A stretch of DNA of 43,377 nt from Bacteriovoracaceae bacterium (GCA_003245675.1 QKCN01000080.1:1-43377), one strand, 5' to 3'; shown: positions 31,752 to 40,359, numbered from the stretch's first letter. Made by a program: numbers and translations. The notes: generated by a model from the letters alone, not told the origin.

Positions 31752-33629
31752 ATGAAATTACTCAGTATTTTGACCATGGCCGCAATTTTCTTTGTTGCCT
31801 GTGATTCAAAAAAAGGATCAATTGGAGAAATGAAAGAGCGCAGTGACATTGATGCCAAGTATAAGTGGGATTTGACTCATTTATATAAGACCATGGACGA
31901 CTTTGAAAAAGAGAAGAAGTTTGTGGAAGACGGGGCCCTTAAGTTCAAAGCATTCAAGGGAAAACTTTCTGAACAGAAAACCATTAAAGAAGCTTTGGAT
32001 TTATTATTTGATCTTAGACACAAAGTGCAGCGCTTAGAGGGTTATGCCATGATGTTGAATGATCAAGACATGAGAAAAACAGAAGGTGCCGGTCTTAAAA
32101 GTACAATTGAAAAATTAGCCTCTGAGTTGAGTGCGTCTTCTGCTTTTGTGGCACCAGAGCTATTAGGACTTCCCGAAAGTGAGTTAAAGGCTCTTGGACA
32201 AAATAAAGCAATGTCTGACTATGATATGTATTTTCGCGATTTGATTCGCCAGAAAAAACACGTTTTGTCTGAAAAAGAGGAAGCTCTTCTTGCTCAAGCT
32301 GGAGTGACGCGCGAAGCTGGGTACAACATCTACAGCACTTTTTATAATGGCGAGCTAACTTTTCCTGAGATTGAGACAAGTGAAGGCAAGGTAATATTGT
32401 CATCATCTGTTTATGTCAAACTTCGTCAAAGCTCTAATCGAGAAGACCGCCAAAAAGTTTTTACGGCCTTCTTTGATCGCTTGGGCGACTACAAAAATAC
32501 TTTTGCTAAAATGCTGGCAACTCAAGTGGATACCAATATTTTTTATGCCACAACCAGCAAATACGATTCCGTATTGCAGTCCTCTCTTTATGGAAATGAT
32601 ATTCCCGTTTCTTTTTATTCGACTTTGATTGATACAGTAAAAGAGGGACTTCCTGTTTTGCATCGTTATTTAAAGTTAAAGAAAAAGGTCTTGGGGATAA
32701 AAGATGATATGCGCTATTACGATCTTTATCCTTCTGTTGCCGGCAGTGTGGAGTATGAATTTACTCCAGAAAAAGGGAATGAGCTAATTGCCAATGCGCT
32801 TAAGCCTTTGGGGGCAGAATATGTCAAAGTTGCCAGTGAAGCGTTAAAACCGGGTTCTGGTTGGACCGATGTCTATCCTAATAAAGGAAAGAGAAGTGGT
32901 GCCTATATGACGGGAGGGCATTATGATGTTCATCCTTTTATGCTACTTAATTTTCAAGGCTCTTATGATTCAATTTCAACAACTGCCCATGAATTAGGCC
33001 ATGCCATGCATTCCTATTATTCCAATGGCAATCAGCCTTTTACCAAAGCTCACTATGCAACTTTTACTGCTGAAATTGCATCAATCTTTAATGAGAATTT
33101 ACTTTTTGAATACATGCTTAATGAAGAGGATGACGATGATAAGAAGATTGCTCTTTTAGGAGAGTCTTTGGAATCTTTGCGCACAACGGTGTTCCGTCAG
33201 ACATCTTTTGCTGAGTTTGAGAACCTTATGTATAAAGCTGCAGAAGCGAAAAAGCCTCTGACTTCAGATTTTTTGAATGCAACTTACTTGAATATTTTAA
33301 AAACTTATTATGGTCATGATAAAGGGATTGTGAAGATTGATGATCGCTTTCAAGCCGAGTGGGCCTATATTCCTCACTTTTATTATGAGTACTATGTTTA
33401 TCAATACGTGACCGGATATCTTGCATCTCTTGTGCTTTCGGAAAGAGTATTTAAAGGAGATACCAAAACTCGCGATTCCTATTTAACGAACTTTCTTAAA
33501 AAGGGTGCTTCTAAGTATCCTCTAGAAATTCTCAAAGATGTGGGAATTGATATGACAGAAAAAGAAGTTTATCGAGAAGCCTTTAAGATTTTTGAAAGTC
33601 GACTTGAGCAATTGGAAAAGCTTTTATAG
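31752..33629 (+). CDS. pepF: Oligoendopeptidase F, lipoprotein form (M3B)
   Basis: A 625-residue M3 metallopeptidase. The zinc motif is HELGH at 413-417, in STTAHELGHAMHSYYSN, with the downstream glutamate in TFTAEIASIFNE. Other family signatures are YKWDLTHLY near the start and GYLASLVLSERV near the end. Unlike most PepF enzymes, which are cytoplasmic, it starts with a lipoprotein signal peptide (MKLLSILTMAAIFFVAC), so it should sit on a membrane facing the periplasm or outside. AAAGGA precedes ATG 31752. In a predatory bacterium it could degrade peptides from prey (inference). Confidence 0.93.
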   Translation: MKLLSILTMAAIFFVACDSKKGSIGEMKERSDIDAKYKWDLTHLYKTMDDFEKEKKFVEDGALKFKAFKGKLSEQKTIKEALDLLFDLRHKVQRLEGYAMMLNDQDMRKTEGAGLKSTIEKLASELSASSAFVAPELLGLPESELKALGQNKAMSDYDMYFRDLIRQKKHVLSEKEEALLAQAGVTREAGYNIYSTFYNGELTFPEIETSEGKVILSSSVYVKLRQSSNREDRQKVFTAFFDRLGDYKNTFAKMLATQVDTNIFYATTSKYDSVLQSSLYGNDIPVSFYSTLIDTVKEGLPVLHRYLKLKKKVLGIKDDMRYYDLYPSVAGSVEYEFTPEKGNELIANALKPLGAEYVKVASEALKPGSGWTDVYPNKGKRSGAYMTGGHYDVHPFMLLNFQGSYDSISTTAHELGHAMHSYYSNGNQPFTKAHYATFTAEIASIFNENLLFEYMLNEEDDDDKKIALLGESLESLRTTVFRQTSFAEFENLMYKAAEAKKPLTSDFLNATYLNILKTYYGHDKGIVKIDDRFQAEWAYIPHFYYEYYVYQYVTGYLASLVLSERVFKGDTKTRDSYLTNFLKKGASKYPLEILKDVGIDMTEKEVYREAFKIFESRLEQLEKLL

Positions 33630-33640
33630 CCTAGATAAAA

Positions 33641-33670
33641 AAGGCCCACTAAAAAGTGGGCCCTTTTTTT
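33641..33670. terminator. Bidirectional intrinsic terminator
   Basis: GGCCCACT (33643-33650), AAAA loop, AGTGGGCC (33655-33662), then a T-run; on the other strand the A-run before the stem gives a T-run too. It separates the convergent pepF and NifU-domain genes. Confidence 0.9.
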
Positions 33671-33686
33671 ATCGAAAATAGTCGAT

Positions 33687-33920
33687 TTAACCGTGATCAG
33701 TAACGTCTACAACTTCTTCAAGATCTTTTACATTTTCTTTTAAGAAGGCTTCAACGCCGTGCTTGATTGTTGCGCGAGCTCCAGCACATCCTTTACAGCC
33801 ACCAGAAAGACGAACATAAAGTTTATTATCTTTGAGTTCTACGATTTCAATTCCGCCGCCATGAGACTCTAGGGCAGGGCGAACGTTTTCATTTAAAAGT
33901 TTTTCAATTGTTTCTAACAT
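33687..33920 (-). CDS. NifU C-terminal domain Fe-S scaffold/carrier
   Basis: A 77-residue stand-alone NifU C-terminal (Nfu) domain: LNENVRPALESHGGGIEIVEL followed by LSGGCKGCAGARATIKHGVE with the CxxC that binds a [4Fe-4S] cluster at a dimer interface. It hands clusters to apo-enzymes. AAGGAG precedes the ATG. It is monocistronic, convergent with pepF and divergent from the GT9 gene. Confidence 0.95.
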   Translation of the reverse strand: MLETIEKLLNENVRPALESHGGGIEIVELKDNKLYVRLSGGCKGCAGARATIKHGVEAFLKENVKDLEEVVDVTDHG

Positions 33921-33982
33921 TTTGGTCTCCTTAACTTGAATTCTTTGGTGGACTTATAACATTATTAAACTATTATGAAAAT

Positions 33983-34960
33983 ATGAAGATTTTAGTTCTC
34001 AAGAACAGGGCCATGGGCGATGCGGTCATGGGATTGTCCTCATTACAGTATCTTAGCCATCTCTACCCAGGTGCCGAAATTCATTATTATTTGCCAGCAT
34101 GGATATTGCCTCTTTTTGAAAAAGTTGATTTCGGGGCCAATATTAAGATTTTTCCATGGCCAGCTGGATTTTGGGCGAATTTTAAGAGGATTCGGACTGA
34201 ACGCTATGACCTGTTGATTGAGCTTCATCAAAGGGCCAGTTCTGCCAAAATTTTAAATTTATGCTCTTGGTTTTTGCGCATCCCTTATATTTTTCATAAC
34301 CATCATTTGAAAAAGGGAAAAGTCATTCACCAAGGAGAAACTCGCCCCGCCATTCAGCGCGACTTAGATGGAGTTTGGTCCGGACTTAAAAGAGTCATGT
34401 CTTGGGAAGGAGACTTACCTTCTTATTTAGATTTTGCTCCGCAGATGAAGGTCGAAGCCGCAGTTCGACCAAGAGTTGTTTTAGGTGTTGTTGCCAGTCG
34501 TTCCACCAAAATGTGGCCACTTTCATATTTTAAAGAATTAATTGAATTATTGCGGAAAGAAATCATCGATTTGGAATTTATTATTCCCATTAGTCACTCC
34601 GCAATGGATCAAGAAGTTAAACAGCAGCTTGATCTTTGGGGAATTCCGACGGTGCAACTTTCTTTGGATCAATTGCCTCAGCTTATGCGAACGGCAAAGC
34701 TTTATATTGGAAATGATACGGGCCTTAAGCATATTGCTGTTGCGGTGGGGACTCGTACTTTTACTTTCTTTGGTCCAGAAGATCCCCTCGAGTGGCACCC
34801 CTATGACAGAGAGAAACATTTGGTTTTTTATAATGAAAATATGCCCTGCCGGACTCGTACTGCCCATTTTTGTGGACTCAATACTTGTGAGGAACACCTA
34901 TGTTTAGAAAGTCTTTCAGCTTTAGAGGTTGCGCAAAAGGCATTACCCTTTTTGTCTTAG
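33983..34960 (+). CDS. Family 9 glycosyltransferase (heptosyltransferase-like)
   Basis: A 325-residue GT-B enzyme of the GT9/WaaF-WaaC-WaaQ group. It begins KILVLKNRAMGDAVMGLSSL, the usual start for these LPS enzymes, and has LGVVASRSTKMWPLSYFKEL (donor-side motif) and YIGNDTGLKHIAVAVGTRTF (the family's nucleotide-sugar signature D-T/S-G-x-x-H). The C-terminus has several Cys and His residues. It probably transfers a heptose or related sugar to LPS core. Its last 61 bases overlap the next gene, suggesting translational coupling. Confidence 0.9.
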   Translation: MKILVLKNRAMGDAVMGLSSLQYLSHLYPGAEIHYYLPAWILPLFEKVDFGANIKIFPWPAGFWANFKRIRTERYDLLIELHQRASSAKILNLCSWFLRIPYIFHNHHLKKGKVIHQGETRPAIQRDLDGVWSGLKRVMSWEGDLPSYLDFAPQMKVEAAVRPRVVLGVVASRSTKMWPLSYFKELIELLRKEIIDLEFIIPISHSAMDQEVKQQLDLWGIPTVQLSLDQLPQLMRTAKLYIGNDTGLKHIAVAVGTRTFTFFGPEDPLEWHPYDREKHLVFYNENMPCRTRTAHFCGLNTCEEHLCLESLSALEVAQKALPFLS

Positions 34961-35907
34961 CCCTTAATTTTAGTTCCTGTCAGGATAATCGCATTCGAGT
35001 TTTGGTATTTGATATGCCTGTTGTAAAAGCGCGCTATCCTCAAGTGGAAATTTCAAATCTGATTGAGCCCCTTTCATTGAACGATAGAGAGTGTCAATAT
35101 GGTCTGCGAGAGCTAGAAGATTTTTTAGGTAAAGAAGGACGCTATGAAGGATATGAATTTTTAGAATCTTTTTCAAAATTTGCCTATGCCTCTCATGGTA
35201 ATCATGTCTTAGGTCTTGTCATGAAAGGACTCGAGAAAGAAAAGCGCATTCGGTGGGCGTTTCAGGGTATGGGACTTCCGCCAAACCATGAGGAACTTAA
35301 AGAAGAAGGCGTTTATAAAGAACGTCTGCAAAAAGAGTTGAATGCGGTAAGAGAAAGAATTGCCCAATTTAGGCCGCAATTGGTAAATGTGAGTGGCTCA
35401 GAAACAGTAGAAGAAAATAAGAAGAACTATTTGGATGCGGGATTTTCTGAGGCCGTTGCGCAAGAAAAGGCTATGGCCATTTATAAAAAATGGAAAGAGT
35501 TGTGGGGTGAGGTGATAAAGAATAACCCTCAGACTCTTTTTGTTGTTTCCGCAGGAAATGGCGGTGTGGATGGTAAAGGTGATTTACTTGAGACAGGAGG
35601 GGCCGTTCCGGCAAGCCTTGAGTTTCCCAATCTCGTGAGTATTACTTCAATTGGTCGTCAGGAAAAGCTGAGTGATTTTTCTAATTGGGGAGGGCGCGTT
35701 CATTTTGCTTTATTGGGAGAGGGGATCTTGTCTGGTTCAGCTTGTCCATTGCACTCTGTGCGTTTGTGGGGCACATCGCAAAGTACGGCCCTTTTTTCTA
35801 ACTTGGTTATAAAAAATATGTTGCAAGGAAAATCAGCATTGGATTATGCCAATTGGAAATACCAAAAATTTAGCAAGGTAAAATGGGGGATTCCTAGCGC
35901 CTTATAA
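34900..35907 (+). CDS. Subtilisin-like (S8) protease lipoprotein
   Basis: A 335-residue protein with a lipoprotein signal (FSSC, Cys27) and a compact, divergent subtilase domain. The triad is readable: Asp38 in VLVFDMPV, His99 in ASHGNHVLG (matching HGTHVAG), Ser293 in WGTSQSTALF (matching GTSMA), with oxyanion Asn220 in VVSAGNGG. An unusual Lys/Glu-rich helical insertion lies at about 115-200. It should act at the periplasmic or outer surface. GAGGAA lies seven bases before ATG 34900, deep inside the preceding GT9 gene (61-base overlap in another frame). Confidence 0.87.
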   Translation: MFRKSFSFRGCAKGITLFVLALNFSSCQDNRIRVLVFDMPVVKARYPQVEISNLIEPLSLNDRECQYGLRELEDFLGKEGRYEGYEFLESFSKFAYASHGNHVLGLVMKGLEKEKRIRWAFQGMGLPPNHEELKEEGVYKERLQKELNAVRERIAQFRPQLVNVSGSETVEENKKNYLDAGFSEAVAQEKAMAIYKKWKELWGEVIKNNPQTLFVVSAGNGGVDGKGDLLETGGAVPASLEFPNLVSITSIGRQEKLSDFSNWGGRVHFALLGEGILSGSACPLHSVRLWGTSQSTALFSNLVIKNMLQGKSALDYANWKYQKFSKVKWGIPSAL

Positions 35908-35911
35908 CTTA

Positions 35912-37426
35912 TTAGGGGCGATAGAGGCAGCGAAAACCGGCAAATCCACTTGTGTTTCCTGTTGTCGATGACCAACCGGCATAAGTTCCGTAGATTCCTG
36001 TCATTTGATGTTCGTCTGAATAATAAGTAAAAAATCCCCCCTTGAGCTGGATTGTTCCCGAAAAGTAGAAACGTCCCAGATTATAAGCAGAGTTGTAAAC
36101 TGAGGGATCTACATTTCCTGGATTGCCAGGCATAAAGTCATTATTTTCTAGATAGCCACAGGTGGGATTTAAAGAAAATTCTAGGCCCGAATTAAGCCCA
36201 CAGCTGTAAGGGAGAGTATTAAAGCTTGTGCCACCAGAAGTCCACTCTACTATTTCCCAGAGGTTTCCGGCCAGATCCCAAACTTCTTCACCATTAGAAA
36301 AGCGAAAGGTTCGTCTTTGTTCCCAGCCACTATTGGGGGCATCTCCTGAGCCTATAGGATCTGTGCTTGCATTATCTGTTCCACAGTAAGGATCTGCGGT
36401 ATCGGTTACGGCAAGAGACACGTTTTGTACCAAAGAACCATTATAACGATCAGAATGACCTTTGGCCAAAACACCAATACCAACGGTTCCACTTGACCAG
36501 TTGAATGCGGTTGCTTCAATGTTCCGTGCCATACTCATCCATTCTGCATTAGACACAATATCGTAATTGGCGCCAAGAGCTTGGCAGGCGTCTTTTGCAG
36601 CCTGCGCGCTAATGGTTGCCCAAGGTTGATTGGCCGCTTGGGAAGTTGCAACTCCACCAACATTTTTGGCTTCGTATTTCATAATACAAAATTCATTAAC
36701 ACCAAGATCTGCATTTGCTGGTACGAGAACAAATTCTGAAGGGCAGGTCACAGGTAGAGCTTCATAGGAAATATTTGTATCAATGCAGTCGGAGCTGTAT
36801 GTGCCATTGTTGGTTTTGATGTAAAGGTTATGAGCGCCAACGGCCAATGGTATAGTAATTGAATTCGTTCCACTAACTGCCGTTGCCGAAGCAAGAAGAG
36901 TGGAGCAAGAGGAGTCGTCGTAAATATTTATAGCAAGACCAGCTCTTATACCTTCGACTTCAAAAGTGACTAATTTTTCAATACCTGAAGGGGTGACTGG
37001 GGCGATCCAATCAATATCTTCGACCTTTGGATCAGGAGGAGCAAGGTTTGTAGTGATACTCTTTGTGGTCGTTTGGGTGCTAATATTAAGGTTTGCATCA
37101 ACGGCAATAACTTTAAATTTATAATTTGTCCCCTTTGAGAGATTGGAGACAGTATAGCTCGTATCGGGAGGAATCACTGTTGCAAGGTATTCTGGGGGAT
37201 TCGAGGTGACATTATAAATTTGATAGGCTGATGCTTTGGACGTTTCTGTCCAGTTGATACGTGCAGAAGCATCTGTCACTTGATCAATAGAATCAATGCC
37301 AGTAAAGGATAATATGGAAACACCACCGGTGCTGGAAGAGAAACCCAAGTTGGCTTCACCACTTCCCCCACAAGAGTAAAGGTTGAAAATGGCAGTGAAT
37401 AAAAGTGCAAAGTTTAAATAGTTCAT
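35912..37426 (-). CDS. Lipoprotein with fibronectin III and FGE-like domains
   Basis: A 504-residue lipoprotein (NLYSC lipobox, Cys19) with a Gly/Ser-rich linker. Residues about 45-130 form a fibronectin type III domain (SARINWTETSKASAYQIY ... GTNYKFKVIAVD). Residues about 230-504 resemble the formylglycine-generating-enzyme/sulfatase-modifying fold: VNEFCIMKYEA, ACQALGANYDIVSNAEWM, VWDLAGNLWEIVEW and the closing GFRCLYRP. In this group such domains are mostly binding or surface modules rather than FGE enzymes, so function is unassigned. It is convergent with the subtilase gene (4 bases apart) and has a sigma-28-like promoter upstream. Confidence 0.85.
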   Translation of the reverse strand: MNYLNFALLFTAIFNLYSCGGSGEANLGFSSSTGGVSILSFTGIDSIDQVTDASARINWTETSKASAYQIYNVTSNPPEYLATVIPPDTSYTVSNLSKGTNYKFKVIAVDANLNISTQTTTKSITTNLAPPDPKVEDIDWIAPVTPSGIEKLVTFEVEGIRAGLAINIYDDSSCSTLLASATAVSGTNSITIPLAVGAHNLYIKTNNGTYSSDCIDTNISYEALPVTCPSEFVLVPANADLGVNEFCIMKYEAKNVGGVATSQAANQPWATISAQAAKDACQALGANYDIVSNAEWMSMARNIEATAFNWSSGTVGIGVLAKGHSDRYNGSLVQNVSLAVTDTADPYCGTDNASTDPIGSGDAPNSGWEQRRTFRFSNGEEVWDLAGNLWEIVEWTSGGTSFNTLPYSCGLNSGLEFSLNPTCGYLENNDFMPGNPGNVDPSVYNSAYNLGRFYFSGTIQLKGGFFTYYSDEHQMTGIYGTYAGWSSTTGNTSGFAGFRCLYRP

Positions 37427-37455
37427 AGTTCCCAGTGCAAAAGATACTTACTTGT

Positions 37456-37483
37456 TTATCGGTATATAGATTATAGATCTTTA
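37456..37483 (-). promoter_or_regulatory. Candidate sigma-28 or sigma-70 promoter
   Basis: On the minus strand TAAA (plus 37480-37483) and ACCGATAA (plus 37456-37463; 7 of 8 to GCCGATAA) are 16 bases apart, one more than the FliA optimum. A perfect TATAAT -10 hexamer also lies between them, but without a clear -35. Either could drive the FGE-like lipoprotein gene starting at 37426. Confidence 0.4.
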
Positions 37484-37540
37484 ATCGCTTTTTATTTGTT
37501 CGATTGCTTCTGTCTCTGTAAAAACAGTCTGTTATCGTAT

Positions 37541-37568
37541 TTGATCGTCTGCTGGCCTTGCATTTTAT
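37541..37568 (+). promoter_or_regulatory. Possible promoter of a leaderless helicase mRNA
   Basis: TTGATC at 37541-37546, a 16-base spacer, and TTTTAT at 37563-37568 place the start site at about the ATG (37575). No ribosome binding site precedes the ATG, which would fit a leaderless message. The hexamers are imperfect, so this is tentative. Confidence 0.25.
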
Positions 37569-37574
37569 TGACAA

Positions 37575-38594
37575 ATGAATATGGCGTCCCTGTTTAATGC
37601 ACTAAAAGTATTTACAGAAAATTCATATTTGAATTTATGTCTTTTGCTTGCCCCTCCAGCTTTTGGGAAAACTTCCATTTTGCTTGAGCTATTTCAAAAG
37701 GTGAATACGAAATTCATTTTTGTTTCCCCCTTGAGAACCTTGGCCAATGAATTTGAACAAAGGGCCAATTGCGTTATTCCTACTTATAATTTGAAGGGAA
37801 GAAAAAATGGATTTGAAATTTTACGAGCATTTAGTTCGAAACCACGGGCCTTACTTATTATGACTCCTGAATCTTTGTCTTCGCTTGATTATGAAATTTA
37901 TTTTACAGGTAATGAGCTTTTTATTTTAGATGAGTTTCATCTTTTCACAGAGTGGGGAGAGAGTTTCCGCTTTTATTTATTGGAGTTTTACTTTTATTTA
38001 TTAGGGACTCAGAAAAAGGTTTTAGGATTGAGTGCGACTTGTTCTGCTTCATTGATGCAAAGTCTGCAGGAAGAGCGGGGATTGATTTTAAACTTAGGCA
38101 ATATGCAGTTTAAAAATTATCCACAGCGTTTTCACTGGATTCCTTCTGTCATGAATAATTTGTGGGTGCGAATCTTTGAAAGAGAGCTACGTCAAAAAAA
38201 AGGAACCATTTTGTATTTTTGTGCTTTTCGCGAAGAGGTTGAGCGTTTGCATCAAAAGGCATTGAAGAAAGGATACAAAAGTATCGCTTGTAAAGGCGGA
38301 GAGACCGAATATTTTTCACAAAATATTATGAAGCAAGATTATCATATTATCTTTTCTACTTCGGCCCTAAGTCATGGCGTGAATTTACCACAGGTGCGGC
38401 TTGTTTTTATATCCTATCAGGTTCAGCAGCAGGGGATGTGGATTCAAATGGCGGCCCGAGGAGGGCGATGCGGTGAACATTTTGATGTTTATTCTCGTGA
38501 GTCTTATTTTGTAAATAGAAGAAAATCCTTCTGGCAGCTATTTATTGACAGCTGCCAGTTTTTTGTTGATTGGCCAAATCTTTTTCCAATTTAA
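37575..38594 (+). CDS. Minimal SF2 DEAD/H-type helicase-like protein
   Basis: A 339-residue superfamily 2 ATPase with just two RecA-like domains. Motifs in order: I APPAFGKTS (Lys32), Ia FVSPLRTLANEF, Ib MTPESLSSL, II DEFH (119-122), III LSATC, IV GTILYFCAF, V IIFSTSALSHGVNLP, VI QMAARGGRCG. The DEFH box and motif V resemble the Ski2/RecQ-like groups. No accessory nucleic-acid-binding domain is seen. In motif VI the usual GR is AR, but two arginines remain. Its 3' end overlaps the convergent gene by 53 bases and contains an intrinsic terminator before the stop. Substrate unknown. Confidence 0.85.
   Translation: MNMASLFNALKVFTENSYLNLCLLLAPPAFGKTSILLELFQKVNTKFIFVSPLRTLANEFEQRANCVIPTYNLKGRKNGFEILRAFSSKPRALLIMTPESLSSLDYEIYFTGNELFILDEFHLFTEWGESFRFYLLEFYFYLLGTQKKVLGLSATCSASLMQSLQEERGLILNLGNMQFKNYPQRFHWIPSVMNNLWVRIFERELRQKKGTILYFCAFREEVERLHQKALKKGYKSIACKGGETEYFSQNIMKQDYHIIFSTSALSHGVNLPQVRLVFISYQVQQQGMWIQMAARGGRCGEHFDVYSRESYFVNRRKSFWQLFIDSCQFFVDWPNLFPI
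38531..38564 (+). terminator. Intrinsic terminator inside the helicase coding region
   Basis: CTGGCAGCT (38531-38539), a 10-base loop, AGCTGCCAG (38550-38558), then TTTTTT (38559-38564). The helicase stop codon lies at 38592-38594, beyond the expected termination point. The minus-strand gene ends inside the loop, and no T-run follows the stem in its direction. Confidence 0.8.
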
Positions 38595-40359
38595 TTTTAT
38601 GTTTGGGACCTAATGGGAGTTGTAATGCTTTTTCAATGATCTGGCATTTATGTGGATTGATAGCGAGGATACTGAGGTAGTCGATAAGTAATTTTTTAGT
38701 TTCTTTCTTTTCCTCGTGAATTTGAGCTTTTACTTGATAGGCAGCCACTTGAGTTGGGTCTGCTTGGATTGCTTTATTGGCAAACTCTAGTGCTTTATCT
38801 TTTTGGCCATCTTGAAAGAGCAGAATGCACATATTCAATAGGCTTGGGGCATGATTGGGGAACACTTCAAGGGCAATTTTAAGGTAGGTCAATGCAAGGT
38901 TATTCTTGTGTTGAGCGCTGTAAATGGCCGCAAGGTTAGAGTAGGCATCGGGGAAGCGGCGATCGTCGTCGATGGACTGGCGATAGTACTTTTCAGCTAA
39001 GTCGTATTCTTTTTGGTGGCCGGCAATATAGCCCAAGGATAGGTAAATTGAGGATAAAAACTCATTCGCCTTGGAAAGAGGCTGAAAGTAGAAGCTTCCT
39101 TTAAGAGACTCGGGGTTGGCTATAAAGTTTTTTTGGTAAAAATCTTTGGCCACAATTTGTCCTTTACGAAGGGTTTCAATGTAGCGACAAATTTCATTGC
39201 GGCATAGTTCAATAAAAACGTGATTGGGGATTCTTATGAGTGAGGCTTTGAGCGACAGTTTTTCGGCCAACAAAAGATAAATAGTCGACAGACCGACACA
39301 GTGGCCTTTCTTGCTCTTGACGACGGTATGAGGCAAAATATTGCTTTCTACTAATCTCGAGTTGCTAGAATTATCAGCTTGAATTCCGTTCTTTTCAAAA
39401 ATGTATTCACTGAGTTTTGTGGCGATTGCGGAGAGATCATCGCTGGAGCTGATTTCGGGCGCACCATCTAAAAATGCTTGGAGCTCAAGTTGGCGCTCTA
39501 GAGGATCAACCTTTTTGATGAGTTTTTGAATCTCTTCACGGAAATTTTGACCTTCGTGAATGATGGGGTAGAGTTCACATTCTTCGTTTATAAGAGGGTT
39601 GATATCTTTGCGCTTGCAAATAAACCCCATATTTTTTCTGGCCAATGCAAGGTCTTGCGCTGAGGCACCAAAATCTTTTCCAAATTGTAGATAAAGTAAA
39701 AAGAGATTGCGTTCATCGATGAGATCTTGCCAGAGGGAGAAGCTTTTTATTTTGAGAGATATTGCGACTGCTTCATCAAGCAGCGGTTTAAGCTGTGCTT
39801 TGTTGGCATTAGGATCTTTTTCAATGGCCTGAGTTTGAATAATGAGAGAGTCCAGTTTTTGGAGCAATTCTTTTTGTATTTGAATGCGTTCTGATTTATA
39901 GCGTTTGCCCCAGACCATATTAGGGTTATTGAATTGCAAAAAATGCAAGTATTCGTGAACGATGCTTCCCGTAGTGGCTTGATCGTGAATGAGGATCGTG
40001 TTTTCAAGGGGAAGAAATTGACCATGGAGTGCTTTCATTTCCGCAAACATTGATCTAGCCTGTGGAGGAACGCAAAATGGACGGGAGTTATCTTGGGTAC
40101 AAGGTCTTTCAATTTTAATTTTTTTATCTTTATTAAGATATAAGAGTAATTGTTCAGGGGCCATGCGGAAAAGCTTGAGTAGCTCTGCCTTTTCAATTTT
40201 CGTTTGGTCGCAAAGGGTGTATTCATTGCCGTCAAAGGTGGGGCGACAGCGAGCAAATTTGCCTTGATTGTCTTTTAACCATTCTTCAAAGTTTTCAAAT
40301 GATTCAGCAAATACAGCAGTAAAAGAAAAAAGGATAAGGAGAGTGAGAACTTTTTTCAT
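38542..40359 (-). CDS. Secreted HExxH/transglutaminase-like/TPR protein
   Basis: A 605-residue exported protein: signal peptide 1-18 (ending AVFA), a Cys-rich N-terminal region, a zinc-peptidase-like motif HEYLH at 135-139 within SIVHEYLHFLQ, a helical middle, a SirB1/transglutaminase-like region with GHCVGLSTIYLLLAEKL (Cys354) and RIPNHVFIEL (His380), and about three or four TPR units from about 455 on (YIAGHQKEYDLAEKYYRQSI; AYSNLAAIYSAQHKNNLALT). Whether both putative active sites work is unknown. ATG 40359 has AAAGG at eight bases; upstream in-frame starts would place it inside the malK terminator. It ends within the helicase gene on the other strand. Confidence 0.82.
   Translation of the reverse strand: MKKVLTLLILFSFTAVFAESFENFEEWLKDNQGKFARCRPTFDGNEYTLCDQTKIEKAELLKLFRMAPEQLLLYLNKDKKIKIERPCTQDNSRPFCVPPQARSMFAEMKALHGQFLPLENTILIHDQATTGSIVHEYLHFLQFNNPNMVWGKRYKSERIQIQKELLQKLDSLIIQTQAIEKDPNANKAQLKPLLDEAVAISLKIKSFSLWQDLIDERNLFLLYLQFGKDFGASAQDLALARKNMGFICKRKDINPLINEECELYPIIHEGQNFREEIQKLIKKVDPLERQLELQAFLDGAPEISSSDDLSAIATKLSEYIFEKNGIQADNSSNSRLVESNILPHTVVKSKKGHCVGLSTIYLLLAEKLSLKASLIRIPNHVFIELCRNEICRYIETLRKGQIVAKDFYQKNFIANPESLKGSFYFQPLSKANEFLSSIYLSLGYIAGHQKEYDLAEKYYRQSIDDDRRFPDAYSNLAAIYSAQHKNNLALTYLKIALEVFPNHAPSLLNMCILLFQDGQKDKALEFANKAIQADPTQVAAYQVKAQIHEEKKETKKLLIDYLSILAINPHKCQIIEKALQLPLGPKHKIKLEKDLANQQKTGSCQ

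Noticed and set aside
35912-37426. FGE-like lipoprotein considered as an active sulfatase-modifying enzyme
   Set aside because: No sulfatase gene is near, and the domain is fused to a fibronectin module in a lipoprotein, which fits a surface binding module better.
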